NCBI RefSeq assembly: GCF_007954425.1 | Contig: NZ_CP042345.1 | Location: 558,001 to 622,000 of the forward strand | Length of the DNA: 64,000 nt | Direction of reading: 5' to 3' | DNA from: Novosphingobium ginsenosidimutans | GTDB taxonomy: Bacteria > Pseudomonadota > Alphaproteobacteria > Sphingomonadales > Sphingomonadaceae | Shown: positions 52,038-61,330 of the stretch, one piece after another | How positions within the stretch are numbered: position 1 is the first letter of the stretch | How the letters are laid out: every line of letters begins with the position of its first letter | The notes under the pieces: generated by a model | The model's database searches: none | What the model was told of the DNA's origin: nothing | What the model saw: the letters and a program-made list of their open reading frames with translations, nothing else | Position numbers and translations under genes: made by a program

Positions 52038-54197
52038 TCAGGCAGCGCCGCGCCGCAGCGCCAGCTTTGGCACCTTGTGCCCGTTGGTCAAGGCCGCGCC
52101 GCGGCCCGAAAGCGACGGATTGGTCATGAAGTAATTGTGCAGGTTGAACGGCTCGGCCACCTTGCCGACGCGTCGGTAGCTGCCGGATGGCTCAAGGACC
52201 CAACTTTGCTCAGTATCGATTAGGTTGGCGACCATCACCTGATCGAGAACCTGACGGTGAACGGTGCGGTTCCGGATCGGCACAAGCAGTTCGACCCGCC
52301 GATCAAGGTTGCGGGTCATGCCGTCGGCAGACGAGATAAAAACCTTGGCCTTGGCGCTGGGCAAGGGCTGGCCGCAGGCGAAAGCCCAGATCCGGCTATG
52401 CTCCAGAAACCGGCCGATGATCGACTTGACCATGATGTTATCTGACAGCCCTGGAACGCCCGGGCGCAGGCAGCAGATCCCGCGTACCACAAGGCTGATC
52501 TGCACCCCGGCTTGGCTGGCGGCGTAGAGCCGATCGATCAGACGCGAATCGGTCAGCGCGTTGAGCTTGGCCCAGATCGCCGCTGGCTTGCCCCGCTGCG
52601 CATTCTCGGCCTCGGCATCGATGCAGTCATACAGCGTCTCGCGCATGCCGATCGGCGATAGGGTCAGCAGTTCGGTCCGTTGCGGCTCGACATATCCAGT
52701 CACGAAGTTGAACAGCTTGCCGGCATCGCGTCCGGCCTTTGGATCGGCGGTGAAAAAGCTGAGGTCGGTGTAGGTTCGGGCGGTGACAGGGTGATAATTG
52801 CCCGTACCAAAGTGGCAATAGGTGCGATGAACCTTGCCCTCGCGGCGCACCACCATGGAGACCTTGGCATGGGTCTTCCAATCGACAAAACCATAGATCA
52901 CCTGGATCCCCGCCCGTTCAAGCTGGCTGGCCCACTCTAGGTTTTGCTCCTCGTCGAAGCGGGCTTTCAGCTCCACCACAGCGGTTACCGCTTTGCCGGC
53001 CTCGGCTGCGGCGATCAGCGCGGCGATCACTGCCGATTGCTTGCCGGCGCGGTAGAGCGTCTGCTTGATCGCCACGACATCGGGATCGGACGCCGCCTGA
53101 CGCAGGAAATCGACCACCACTTCGAAACTTTCGTAGGGGTGGTGGATGATGATGTCCTTCTCGCGGATCGCGGCAAAGCAATCGCCCTCATGCTCGCGAA
53201 TGCGCTCGGGATAGCGCGGGCTGTAGGGCTCGAACTTAAGGTCCGGTCGGTCCTCCTCGACCATGGCGGCCAGTCCCCCGATGCCGATCAGGCCGGGGGT
53301 CTTGAGCACCATGGCGTGATCAAGCCGCAATTGCTTACGCAAGAGCTGTTCCGCAGCCGGATCGATCCCACCCTGCAGCTGGAGCAGGATAATGCGGCCG
53401 CGGCGGCGGCGCTGGATCGCGGTGCGGAAGTAACGGACAAGGTCCTCGGCATCTTCCTCGACCTCAAGATCACTGTCGCGCAGCACGCGGAAGACGCCGT
53501 GGCCCAGCACCCGAAAGCCTGGAAACAACAGCGCGGCGTTGCGGCACAGCAGGTCCTCGATGCTGATGTACACGGCCTCTGGTCCCGGCAGACGAATGAA
53601 CCGCGGCAGGGCCTGCGGGATCAGCACCATCTCCATCACCGCCGACCCGTCGTCGGACCGCACCAACGGAAAGAGAATGCCCATCCCCTGGTTGGCAACG
53701 AAGGGGAACGGGTGCGCCGGATCGATCGCTTGGGGCGTGATCACCGGCACGACATGTTCGACGAAATAGTCACGCAGCCACCGCGCCTGTGCGGGCTCCA
53801 GCCGCTGGCCATCGGCGAGCATTATGCCTTCGGCGGCGAGCAGCTCGCGCAGTTCGCGCCAGACGTCCTGCTGCGCAGTTTCGAGCTCGGTCACCGCATC
53901 GCGCACCGCTGCGAGCTGCTGCGCCGGGGTCATGCCGTCGATCGAGACTTCCTCGATCTGGCGCCGGACCTGTCCGGCCAGGCCGGCTACCCGGACCATC
54001 ATGAATTCGTCGAGATTGTTGCCCGAGATCGACAGGAACCGCAGCCGTTCCAGCAACGGGTAGTCAGGATTGCAGGCTTCAGCCAGCACGCGCAGGTTGA
54101 ACGAGAGCCAGCTTAACTCGCGATTGAAATAGCGTTCGGATGCAGCCAGGGCCGCGACCTCAACCAGCGAACCTGCCGCCCCCGCCATTCGACTCAT
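52038..54197 (-). CDS. ppk1: polyphosphate kinase 1
   Basis: This 719-residue enzyme makes polyphosphate from ATP. N-terminal ERYFNRELSWLSFNLRVLAE, the central LFPLVRSDDG region and two phospholipase-D-like C domains (including DWKTHAKVSMVVRREGKVH with the conserved histidine, and FISSADGMTRNLDRRVELL) are all present. The frame is open to 54377, but MSRMAG at 54197 matches the family start; ATG 54188 is also possible. Confidence 0.95.
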   Translation of the reverse strand: MSRMAGAAGSLVEVAALAASERYFNRELSWLSFNLRVLAEACNPDYPLLERLRFLSISGNNLDEFMMVRVAGLAGQVRRQIEEVSIDGMTPAQQLAAVRDAVTELETAQQDVWRELRELLAAEGIMLADGQRLEPAQARWLRDYFVEHVVPVITPQAIDPAHPFPFVANQGMGILFPLVRSDDGSAVMEMVLIPQALPRFIRLPGPEAVYISIEDLLCRNAALLFPGFRVLGHGVFRVLRDSDLEVEEDAEDLVRYFRTAIQRRRRGRIILLQLQGGIDPAAEQLLRKQLRLDHAMVLKTPGLIGIGGLAAMVEEDRPDLKFEPYSPRYPERIREHEGDCFAAIREKDIIIHHPYESFEVVVDFLRQAASDPDVVAIKQTLYRAGKQSAVIAALIAAAEAGKAVTAVVELKARFDEEQNLEWASQLERAGIQVIYGFVDWKTHAKVSMVVRREGKVHRTYCHFGTGNYHPVTARTYTDLSFFTADPKAGRDAGKLFNFVTGYVEPQRTELLTLSPIGMRETLYDCIDAEAENAQRGKPAAIWAKLNALTDSRLIDRLYAASQAGVQISLVVRGICCLRPGVPGLSDNIMVKSIIGRFLEHSRIWAFACGQPLPSAKAKVFISSADGMTRNLDRRVELLVPIRNRTVHRQVLDQVMVANLIDTEQSWVLEPSGSYRRVGKVAEPFNLHNYFMTNPSLSGRGAALTNGHKVPKLALRRGAA

Positions 54198-54226
54198 GCA
54201 TCCCTGTGTGACCCATCGGCAGAGAT

Positions 54227-54244
54227 GGGACAGCCATGTTACAG
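54227..54244 (-). promoter_or_regulatory. Pho-box-like site upstream of ppk1
   Basis: Read leftward: CTGTAACATGGCTGTCCC, two CTGT half-sites exactly 11 nt apart. It lies 30 nt before the chosen ppk1 start and between ppk1 and phoX. Confidence 0.55.
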
Positions 54245-54255
54245 CTTGGTGACGA

Positions 54256-55629
54256 TCAGCCGGCCAACTTGTGCCACGGCCCGGTAATCGCCAGCGTGCG
54301 GCCGGGGGAATAGGCATTGACGAACAGGGTCTTTCCATCAGGTGAGAAGCAGGCCCCGGCCAACTCGGTTTCGGCATTGAGCCGGGCGAGAGTATAGGTC
54401 CGCCCTTCCGGTGTCACGCCGCGCAGGTGGTTAATCTGCGCACCCTTGCGATCCTCGCAGACAATCAGGTGACCCCAGGGTGCAACCGTCAGGTTGTCGG
54501 CATAGTCCATCAGCTTGGGATCGGTGGACTCATGGAACAGCTCGATCTGACTGGGTCGGCTGGTACCGGCCGAGGGGACATAGCGCATGATCTGGCCAAA
54601 ACGCCCAGCCCCGCCCGAAGTGCAGGTAAAGAAGAACTCCACCCCGCCCTTCTTTCGCTGACCAAGATGGATGCCTTCACCTCGGGCAAAGCGCGCAGCG
54701 CCTGCTTCGTAGCCGCGCTGACGCAGATCGTCATTCGGGCTCTCTACCTCTTCAAGGTCGATCCACTTGACCGCGCGCTTTGCACCCATTGCCCAGTCGG
54801 CAGCGTTCCAGTTGCGGCTGTCACGCCCGCCGTCGGCGAAAGCCAGGGCCTGCAGCTTGCCGCCCTGGGTAAACTTGCCCGGAACATTGGGGATGAAGCG
54901 ATAGAACAGGCCGTCGTCCTGATCCTCGGTCTGGTAAACGATCCCGGTGGTCGGATCGACCGCCGCCGCCTCGTGGCGGAAGCGGCCCATGGCTTTGAGC
55001 GGGACTGGGTCGACCAAGCCAGTTTCAGCGGCGGGCACTTCGAACACCCACCCGTGGTAGGTGCCGGTTTTGGGGGCCGTGACGATGGTCTCCTCGCAGC
55101 TGAGCCACGATCCCCAAGGCGTGACGCCGCCCGCGCAATTGGTCGAGGTGCCGGCCAGCGACAGGTGCTGACCCAGCACCTGTTCACCCTTGGCATCAAG
55201 CACCAGCGTGGTCGTTCCGCCGGGAAGGACGCGTCCGCCCTGTCCTCGGTCGAATATCGTCTTGGCGGCGAGCTTTTGCTCCAGCGCCGGATCAACCCCA
55301 GCGGCACCTTTGGATTCGCTGCCCAGGCTAAGTTCGTGGTTGCGGACCAATGCCAGTCGCCCATCGGCGAGCGGGATGCAGCCCATTCCGTCGAAATTGT
55401 CCGGCACGATGAAGCCATCGTCCATCCGCTCGCCGGCCTTGGCCAGCACGCGGTAGGAGAAGCCTTCAGGAAGGTCGAAATAGCCCGCCGGGTCTGCGCG
55501 CAAGGGGCCATAACCCGGTACTTCATTGCGATAGCTCTCGGCCTGCTGGGCCAGCCCGACGCGAGTCCAGCCGCCGATGGCCAGGGCCGCAAGACTGGAT
55601 GCGGCAAAGCCGCGGCGGCTGACGATCAT
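54256..55629 (-). CDS. phoX: PhoX-family (DUF839) phosphatase
   Basis: This 457-residue protein has a Tat signal (SRRGFAASSLAALAIGGW) and a DUF839/PhoX beta-propeller: DDGFIVPDNFDGMGCIPLAD, GGVTPWGSWLSCEETIVTAP (conserved CEE), PWGHLIVCEDRKGA and FSPDGKTLFVNAYSPG. PhoX is a calcium/iron alkaline phosphatase exported folded. The start overlaps the phytase stop (ATGA), so it is third in the receptor-phytase-PhoX operon. Confidence 0.85.
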   Translation of the reverse strand: MIVSRRGFAASSLAALAIGGWTRVGLAQQAESYRNEVPGYGPLRADPAGYFDLPEGFSYRVLAKAGERMDDGFIVPDNFDGMGCIPLADGRLALVRNHELSLGSESKGAAGVDPALEQKLAAKTIFDRGQGGRVLPGGTTTLVLDAKGEQVLGQHLSLAGTSTNCAGGVTPWGSWLSCEETIVTAPKTGTYHGWVFEVPAAETGLVDPVPLKAMGRFRHEAAAVDPTTGIVYQTEDQDDGLFYRFIPNVPGKFTQGGKLQALAFADGGRDSRNWNAADWAMGAKRAVKWIDLEEVESPNDDLRQRGYEAGAARFARGEGIHLGQRKKGGVEFFFTCTSGGAGRFGQIMRYVPSAGTSRPSQIELFHESTDPKLMDYADNLTVAPWGHLIVCEDRKGAQINHLRGVTPEGRTYTLARLNAETELAGACFSPDGKTLFVNAYSPGRTLAITGPWHKLAG

Positions 55630-56645
55630 CGCTTGGATTCCTTGGTGCTGGCTTTTACCGCCCGGATGATATCGCGCCAGGCCACCAGTTTGAAGTTCTG
55701 GGCCGCCGGTTCGTTGTGCCCATCCTGGGCAACGAACAGACCGCCTGGGTAGTTCTTGCCGAAGCTGCCGGGGTGGACCTCGATCCCGTCGGTTTCCTCG
55801 ACGCTGCCGACCTTTCCCGACGTGACCCGGAAGCGACCGGCAAAGCGGTGATCGGGCAGGCGAAACAAGGCAAAGGCATTGTCGCCCTGGCTCGACACGA
55901 CCAGCCAGCCGCCGCGGCCGCCGCGCGGCATGATCGCCAGACCTTCAACGTCGGCAACAAGCTGCGTGCCATCGACGGAGGCAATCAGTTGGCCTTCCAG
56001 CCCGCCTGACGTCCTGGCATCGAACACCCAGACGCCGCGATCTTCCTCACCGACGTAGAGCTTCGCGGAGCGCGGATCGACCACACAACCTTCGGTCTGA
56101 GTGGTGAGCTGCATCGTCCGGGCGGTTGTGCCAACGGGTTGCCCGTCCAGCTTGACCCGGATGTGAAGGATCGTCCCGTGCTTGAGGACCGAATAGACGT
56201 TCAGCGCACCACCCTGCCGCCACAGACAGATGCCATAGGCTTCACCAGCACCGCCCTCGACACGGCCAAGCGGCGTCAGCGTTCCCGCCCGAGTGTCGAG
56301 CCGATAGAACTGGATCAGCGCACGGGTTTCGTCGTTACGGTCGCTCGCTGCAACGATCACGCCGCTGCGGCCCATATCGACAAGAGCAACGTTGTTGACC
56401 CGTCCCGCTGCGGTAAAGCCCTTCACCTGCCCGTCGAGGCCATAAACGTAGAGCCCCGCCTTCTTGTCGGTCGCAACGATCAGGCTGCGCTCGGGCTGGC
56501 GGGGGTTGCGCCAGATCGCCGGGTCATCCGCCGCATCGTCGTGCGCCGTTCCGACCGGCACAGTTTCACCCTGAGCGGCCACTGTCGCCGTCTGGGCCGC
56601 GACCGGCGCAGCCCAGACTAGCGCGGCAAGCAGAACTGCCCGCAT
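55626..56645 (-). CDS. beta-propeller phytase
   Basis: A 339-residue exported enzyme (signal AALVWAAPVAAQ) of the beta-propeller phytase family: VGTAHDDAADDPAIWRNPRQ near the N-terminus, GLYVYGLDGQVKGF, LYVGEEDRGVWVFDA and FGKNYPGGLFVAQDGHN near the C-terminus. It releases phosphate from phytate using Ca2+. The start at 56645 overlaps the TonB-receptor stop. Phytase genes beside TonB receptors are known in Caulobacter and Sphingomonas. Confidence 0.9.
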   Translation of the reverse strand: MRAVLLAALVWAAPVAAQTATVAAQGETVPVGTAHDDAADDPAIWRNPRQPERSLIVATDKKAGLYVYGLDGQVKGFTAAGRVNNVALVDMGRSGVIVAASDRNDETRALIQFYRLDTRAGTLTPLGRVEGGAGEAYGICLWRQGGALNVYSVLKHGTILHIRVKLDGQPVGTTARTMQLTTQTEGCVVDPRSAKLYVGEEDRGVWVFDARTSGGLEGQLIASVDGTQLVADVEGLAIMPRGGRGGWLVVSSQGDNAFALFRLPDHRFAGRFRVTSGKVGSVEETDGIEVHPGSFGKNYPGGLFVAQDGHNEPAAQNFKLVAWRDIIRAVKASTKESKR

Positions 56646-59419
56646 CAGAAGTTCACCCGAATCCCGCCGCTGTAACGGCGACCAAAACGCTCCCACTCGA
56701 TCGTCTGGTTGGTTGTGGTCGGGCTGGGCGTACCGGTTGCGGTCAGCAGATTGCCCGGCTCCGAATAGCGCCGGCCCGGCTTGTTGAGCAGGTTGGAGGC
56801 GTCGAAGTAGATTTCGACGTTCTTGGTGATTGCATAGCGGGCCGAGAAATCTAGTTCGTCGTCAGCAGCCCAATAGGTGTCGCCGCCATCGGCCAGGTCA
56901 TCGGCGATCCCGTCCAGCCAGGTGCTGCGACGCTGGTACTGCAGGCGCAGCGACAGGCCATACTTCTCGTAATAGCCGCCGACGTTATAGACCACGTCTG
57001 AGGTACCCGGCAGGCGGACCTTGCGGTTCGGGATAGCGCCGATCGCCGGCTTGGTCACTTCGCTGTTGTTAAGCGTCAGGTTGGCGCTGATGCCGAATCC
57101 GCCCATCCACTCGGGCAGACCCAGGTTCGCGGTCCACGGCTCGAGCTGCAGCTGGGCCGCCGCTTCGAAGCCGTAAACGCGGCCATCGCCCCCGTTGGTG
57201 ATCCCGGTGAACACATAGCCCGACCGGTCGATGCCGCCCGAGTTGAGCGCATCCGACCCAAAGGTTCGGGTCTGGCGATAGAGGACGTCTTTGACCTTCT
57301 TGTAGAACACCCCGGCCATCAGATAGCCCTGCGGGCGCAGGTACCATTCGAAGTAAGCATCGACGCCATAGGCTTTTTCCGGCTTTACCGCCGGGTTGCC
57401 GCCCGAAATCGCCTGGTTGGCATCGTTGATCGTCACGTTCGGGCGCAGCTGGTCATAGTCAGCCCGCGCCGCACCGCTGTTGAATGACAGGCGCAGCTTC
57501 TTCGTATCGTCTACGTTGAAGTTGAGGTGCAGGCTGGGGAAGGCCATGGTGCGCGAGGCTTCGGCCGTGACCGGGCCCGTAACCCCAGCCACCGTGGCGG
57601 TCGCAATGCCTCGGTTCTTGAGGTGTTCGACCCGAACGCCGCCCAGAATGCTGCCCCAATCATACTTTACCGTCCCCATCAGAAACCCGGCAAAGACCTG
57701 CTCGCGCACGTCATAGATGTTGCCCGTAACCGGCACGGCCGTGAAGCGCGAGCGTGCCGCTTCGGACGCCGCGCGCATCAGGTCGGTGTTGAAGTAGCGG
57801 AAGGTATAGCCCATCGCGATCTTGCCCAGGAACGGATCGGACAACGAGAAAGCATTGTAATCGCTGGGCAATGCAATCGCGGCCAGCTGTGCCGCCGTGT
57901 TGAGCAGGATCTGGTTTTCGTCGACTACCTTGGTGCGCTGATCAAACTGGAAGCCAAGCTTGAGTGTAGCATCACCGCCCAGCAACGCGGTCTCGCGCGA
58001 GAGGACCAGCTTGCCGGTGTAGGCATCGGTCGTGTCGACCGCGTCCAGCACGGTCAGCGAACTGGGGGTCTTGGCAAAGGTGTCGATCGCCGTGACCTGG
58101 GTGCCGGCCTGATAGCGGGTCGGGCTGGACAACTGCACTGTGTTGAACAGCGTCAGCCGCGCAAAGCCCGGATCGCTGAAGTCATAACCCACGGTCGGGC
58201 GCAGGCCGCGCGTCGACGGACTGTCCCAGGCGATTTCGCCGACCACCGATCGGTCGTCCTTCGACTGGGTGTAGTTGGCTAGCCAGGCCAGATTCCAGCC
58301 ATCGGCGAAGTCATGCTTGCCCTCCAGCGTGTTGGTGAAGATCGACTGGCGAAAAGCGCGGAGCGTGCTGCGCTGGCGGATATCGATGCCATAGATCGTG
58401 CCCTTCAGCGGAGTGTTGCCAATGCAGACATCGGCATAGCCCGAAGTGGTCGGTGTGGGGTTGGGCGTGATCGTGCAGGCCGAAGGATCGGCGACGAGGT
58501 CACCCTGGCGATCATCGAGATCGAAGCGGTAATTGTCGCGCGCCTCATCATCAGTGAAGATCGTGTAGATCGACCGCAGCGAAACGGTGTTTGCGCTGTC
58601 CGGCTTCCAGTCCAGCCGGCCCGAAACCGACCAGTTGCGACGGGTCAGGCGGTAAAGCTTGTTCTCGGTCTCGTGAACCCAGAAGCGGGTAGCGGCGCCT
58701 GGACGCTGATCCTGCGCAACGCGCTCCCAGTCGTTCTCGAAATTGTCGGTGACCATGTTGCGCTCGTAATAGCTGGCCGAAACCAGCACCCCGAGCTCGC
58801 CCTCGCCCAGCGGCAGCCGGTCGGACAGGACCAGCGAGCCTTCGTATTCGCGTTTGTCACCCAGTTCGGCAAAACCGATCCCGGCCTTGCCGGCGGCGTG
58901 GAGCCCGCCATAGTCAAAGGCGGAACGGGTAATGACATTGACGTTGCCCGAGACAGTCTCGCCCGGCATGTCCGGTGTCACCGCCTTCGACACGACGATC
59001 TGCGCCGCGATCGCCGAAGGGACCGAGTCAAACCGCGCATCGCGTCCTTCCGGGCTGACGACGTTGATCCCGTCGAAGCTTAGTGTGGTCCAGTAGTTGG
59101 GCGCACCGCGCAGCGAGATATAGCGGGCCTGGCCCTGGTCGCGCTCAATGGCTATGCCGGGCAGGCGGCTGGCAGCCTGGGCGACGTTCTGGTCGGGTAG
59201 GCGGCCGACCGAGTCCGATGCCGCCACCGTCACAAGCGAATCCGCCTCGCGCTGGACCTTCAGCGCAGCAGCCTCGGATTCGGCGATCGGACGAGTCCCA
59301 GTGACAACGATAGTGTCGGCATCAGCCTCGGCGGCTTCCTCGGCCTGGGCGGCGGACAGCGGAGCGAGCGTGCCGATGGTGCAAAGCAGGACGGCGCGAA
59401 AACGGCGAAGCGAAGTCAT
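56645..59419 (-). CDS. TonB-dependent receptor (phytate/organic-P operon)
   Basis: This 924-residue outer-membrane receptor has a signal peptide (LSAAQA), a plug domain (DTIVVTGTRP; GRLPDQNVAQAASRLPGIAI; YISLRGAPNYWTTLSFDGIN) and a large beta-barrel with C-terminal GGIRVNF. The TonB-box-like segment is near residue 35. It probably imports phytate or another organic phosphate released for the co-transcribed phytase and PhoX. Confidence 0.92.
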   Translation of the reverse strand: MTSLRRFRAVLLCTIGTLAPLSAAQAEEAAEADADTIVVTGTRPIAESEAAALKVQREADSLVTVAASDSVGRLPDQNVAQAASRLPGIAIERDQGQARYISLRGAPNYWTTLSFDGINVVSPEGRDARFDSVPSAIAAQIVVSKAVTPDMPGETVSGNVNVITRSAFDYGGLHAAGKAGIGFAELGDKREYEGSLVLSDRLPLGEGELGVLVSASYYERNMVTDNFENDWERVAQDQRPGAATRFWVHETENKLYRLTRRNWSVSGRLDWKPDSANTVSLRSIYTIFTDDEARDNYRFDLDDRQGDLVADPSACTITPNPTPTTSGYADVCIGNTPLKGTIYGIDIRQRSTLRAFRQSIFTNTLEGKHDFADGWNLAWLANYTQSKDDRSVVGEIAWDSPSTRGLRPTVGYDFSDPGFARLTLFNTVQLSSPTRYQAGTQVTAIDTFAKTPSSLTVLDAVDTTDAYTGKLVLSRETALLGGDATLKLGFQFDQRTKVVDENQILLNTAAQLAAIALPSDYNAFSLSDPFLGKIAMGYTFRYFNTDLMRAASEAARSRFTAVPVTGNIYDVREQVFAGFLMGTVKYDWGSILGGVRVEHLKNRGIATATVAGVTGPVTAEASRTMAFPSLHLNFNVDDTKKLRLSFNSGAARADYDQLRPNVTINDANQAISGGNPAVKPEKAYGVDAYFEWYLRPQGYLMAGVFYKKVKDVLYRQTRTFGSDALNSGGIDRSGYVFTGITNGGDGRVYGFEAAAQLQLEPWTANLGLPEWMGGFGISANLTLNNSEVTKPAIGAIPNRKVRLPGTSDVVYNVGGYYEKYGLSLRLQYQRRSTWLDGIADDLADGGDTYWAADDELDFSARYAITKNVEIYFDASNLLNKPGRRYSEPGNLLTATGTPSPTTTNQTIEWERFGRRYSGGIRVNF

Positions 59420-59476
59420 GATGGTTTCCCCGAAACGTGTGTTGCGGGGCGGGCATTACGGCTGTTGCGTGACTCC

Positions 59477-59494
59477 GTGACGGCGCTTTGACGA
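59477..59494 (-). promoter_or_regulatory. Pho-box-like site upstream of the TonB receptor-phytase operon
   Basis: Read leftward: TCGTCAAAGCGCCGTCAC, two GTCA half-sites 11 nt apart, 10 of 14 consensus matches, 58 nt before the receptor start. Confidence 0.45.
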
Positions 59495-59534
59495 CAAATG
59501 GCTTACACAAATCAGACGTTTGTGACGCACCTTG

Positions 59535-61214
59535 TCACATCCGGATCAGGTCCAGCCCCGCATCGCCGCGCACCATTCGCCATTCGCTCACCGGGCGCGC
59601 CGTATAGCGCTGGCTGCGGATGTTGCTCATGGCGATAAAGCTGGCACGGCCTTCGTTGCGGGTCAGCACAACGCGGACGTAACCCTGGTGCAGGTTGTCG
59701 GTCCAGACCACCTCTGGATTGTGCTCGGCGAAGGCGGCATCGAGCCTGGCGGCCGTCGCCGGATCGAACCCGCTTTCGATGAAATCGCCTGGAGACGTGA
59801 CGCCCGAGGTTCCCAGCTCAACGCCCATTGGCTGACCAGCAGCATTGGCCAGGCGATTGGCCCAGAAGCTGTGGCTGTCACCAGTCAGGAAAACCAGGTC
59901 ATCGACACCCGCTTCGCGCGCCTGGCTGTAAAGCCGCTCGCGCGCCCAGTCATAGCCATCCCAGGTATCGGGATAGAACGGCAGGTTCCACTTGCCTTTC
60001 CACGCCATGTCCACCGCCGCCGAAAGCGGCTTACTCTGGCTGGCCGGATCCGGAATCAAGCCAAGTCCAACCACATCGGGAACGCGGGTGCGGGCAATCG
60101 GCATGGGATTGCCGATCAGCCGCCACGGCAGGTTGCCCAGCTTCGACTGGGTCCAGGCGGCCGTCAGGTCGGCCTCAAGTTCGCGCGCCAGCATGGCGCG
60201 GCCAACCGCGCCGAAGGTGTCACGCTCCATTTCGCGCGCGGCGGCATAGCTGGTGATGGTCTTGCGGTACGGATCATAGTCGATCTGCCTGGCGCGGGCG
60301 GTATGGCGAGTTTCCAGGGTCGCAAGCGTCGCCAGATCGCCGAACACCCAGGTCCGCCAGAACTGCATCCGTGTCCGGCCAGGACCAGGTTCGCGCACGG
60401 GCATCCACTCGAAATAGGCCTGGATTGACGCAGCCCGCCGATCGACCCAATCGCCTTCCTTGTCCGGCTGGTGGTTTTGCGCCCCGCCGGTCCAGGGGTT
60501 GTTCGCGCTTTCGTGATCATCCCAGCAGGCCAGCAGCGGCTTGGCGGCAAGCATCGCCTGCGAACCAGCATCGGTCTTGTACTGGGCGTGGCGGGTCCGG
60601 TAGTCGAAGAGCGAGACGATCTCGTTCGCCGGCTCGTGCACCCGGCCGATCTGGCGGGCGATGTCCCCGCCCCAGCCATCCGCGCCGTACTCGTAGATAT
60701 AATCGCCAGTATGCAGAACGAAATCGACCGCCCCGTCGCGCGCGATCGCATCGTAAGCGTTGAAATAGCCGAAGGCGAAGTTGGAGCATGACGCGAGCGC
60801 GATGCCCAGCTGCTCGACCCGCCCCACCGGCAGGGTGCGGGTCTGCCCTACCCGCGAAGTGACGCCAGCCGCCCTGAAGCGATAGAAATAGCGCCCGCCG
60901 GGCTCCAACCCTTCGGCCAGGACCTTGACCGTGAAATCACGTTCCGGCCCGGCACTAGCCCGACCCTGGCGCACGATGCGGGCGAAGCGTGGATCGCTCG
61001 CCACTTCCCACTCGACTTCCAGCGGCGCGGAAACGGTTACCCGCGTCCAAAGTACCACGCTGGTTGCATCGGGGTCGCCGCTGGCCACTCCGTGGCGGAA
61101 TACCTCGGCCCCGCCCGTCGCCGCTCGTGCCAATGTGGGCAAGGCAGCTACGGCGGCGGTGGCCGAAATTGCGGCCAAGGTCGTACGGCGGGTAACGGAA
61201 GCGGGCTTGCGCAT
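59535..61214 (-). CDS. phoD: PhoD-family alkaline phosphatase
   Basis: A 559-residue Tat-exported phosphatase (VTRRTTLAAISATAAVAALP). The N-terminal Fn3-like domain includes VFRHGVASGDPDATSVVLWT. The PhoD metallophosphatase core has ALASCSNFAFGYFNAYDAIA, DFVLHTGDYIYEYG, ACWDDHESANNPWTGG and FLTGDSHSFWANRL. It releases phosphate from esters and diesters using Fe/Ca. The ATG at 61214 is chosen from the Tat motif. It is downstream of a second TonB receptor gene. Confidence 0.93.
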   Translation of the reverse strand: MRKPASVTRRTTLAAISATAAVAALPTLARAATGGAEVFRHGVASGDPDATSVVLWTRVTVSAPLEVEWEVASDPRFARIVRQGRASAGPERDFTVKVLAEGLEPGGRYFYRFRAAGVTSRVGQTRTLPVGRVEQLGIALASCSNFAFGYFNAYDAIARDGAVDFVLHTGDYIYEYGADGWGGDIARQIGRVHEPANEIVSLFDYRTRHAQYKTDAGSQAMLAAKPLLACWDDHESANNPWTGGAQNHQPDKEGDWVDRRAASIQAYFEWMPVREPGPGRTRMQFWRTWVFGDLATLATLETRHTARARQIDYDPYRKTITSYAAAREMERDTFGAVGRAMLARELEADLTAAWTQSKLGNLPWRLIGNPMPIARTRVPDVVGLGLIPDPASQSKPLSAAVDMAWKGKWNLPFYPDTWDGYDWARERLYSQAREAGVDDLVFLTGDSHSFWANRLANAAGQPMGVELGTSGVTSPGDFIESGFDPATAARLDAAFAEHNPEVVWTDNLHQGYVRVVLTRNEGRASFIAMSNIRSQRYTARPVSEWRMVRGDAGLDLIRM

Positions 61215-61282
61215 CGGATGCTCCTGCGTAAAATCCGGCTGCTGGCTTGCCGCACTTGCTGCCGGTCGCAAAGGTCAAAAGA

Positions 61283-61308
61283 GGGGCGGGACAGATCTGC
61301 CCCGCCCC
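61283..61308 (-). terminator. hairpin terminator after the second TonB receptor
   Basis: Stem GGGGCGGG (61283-61290) and CCCGCCCC (61301-61308), loop of 10 nt. Leftward it is followed by TCTTTTG, a modest T run. It lies between the receptor (stop at 61331) and phoD and may limit read-through into phoD. Confidence 0.6.
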
Positions 61309-61330
61309 AGTTCAGGGAACCCAATCCGGA

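Noticed and set aside
59500..59535. GTGAC/GTCAC palindrome and further GTC repeats upstream of the TonB receptor as extra Pho boxes
   Set aside because: Half-site spacing is 9 nt or inverted, which does not fit the 11-nt direct repeat of PhoB.
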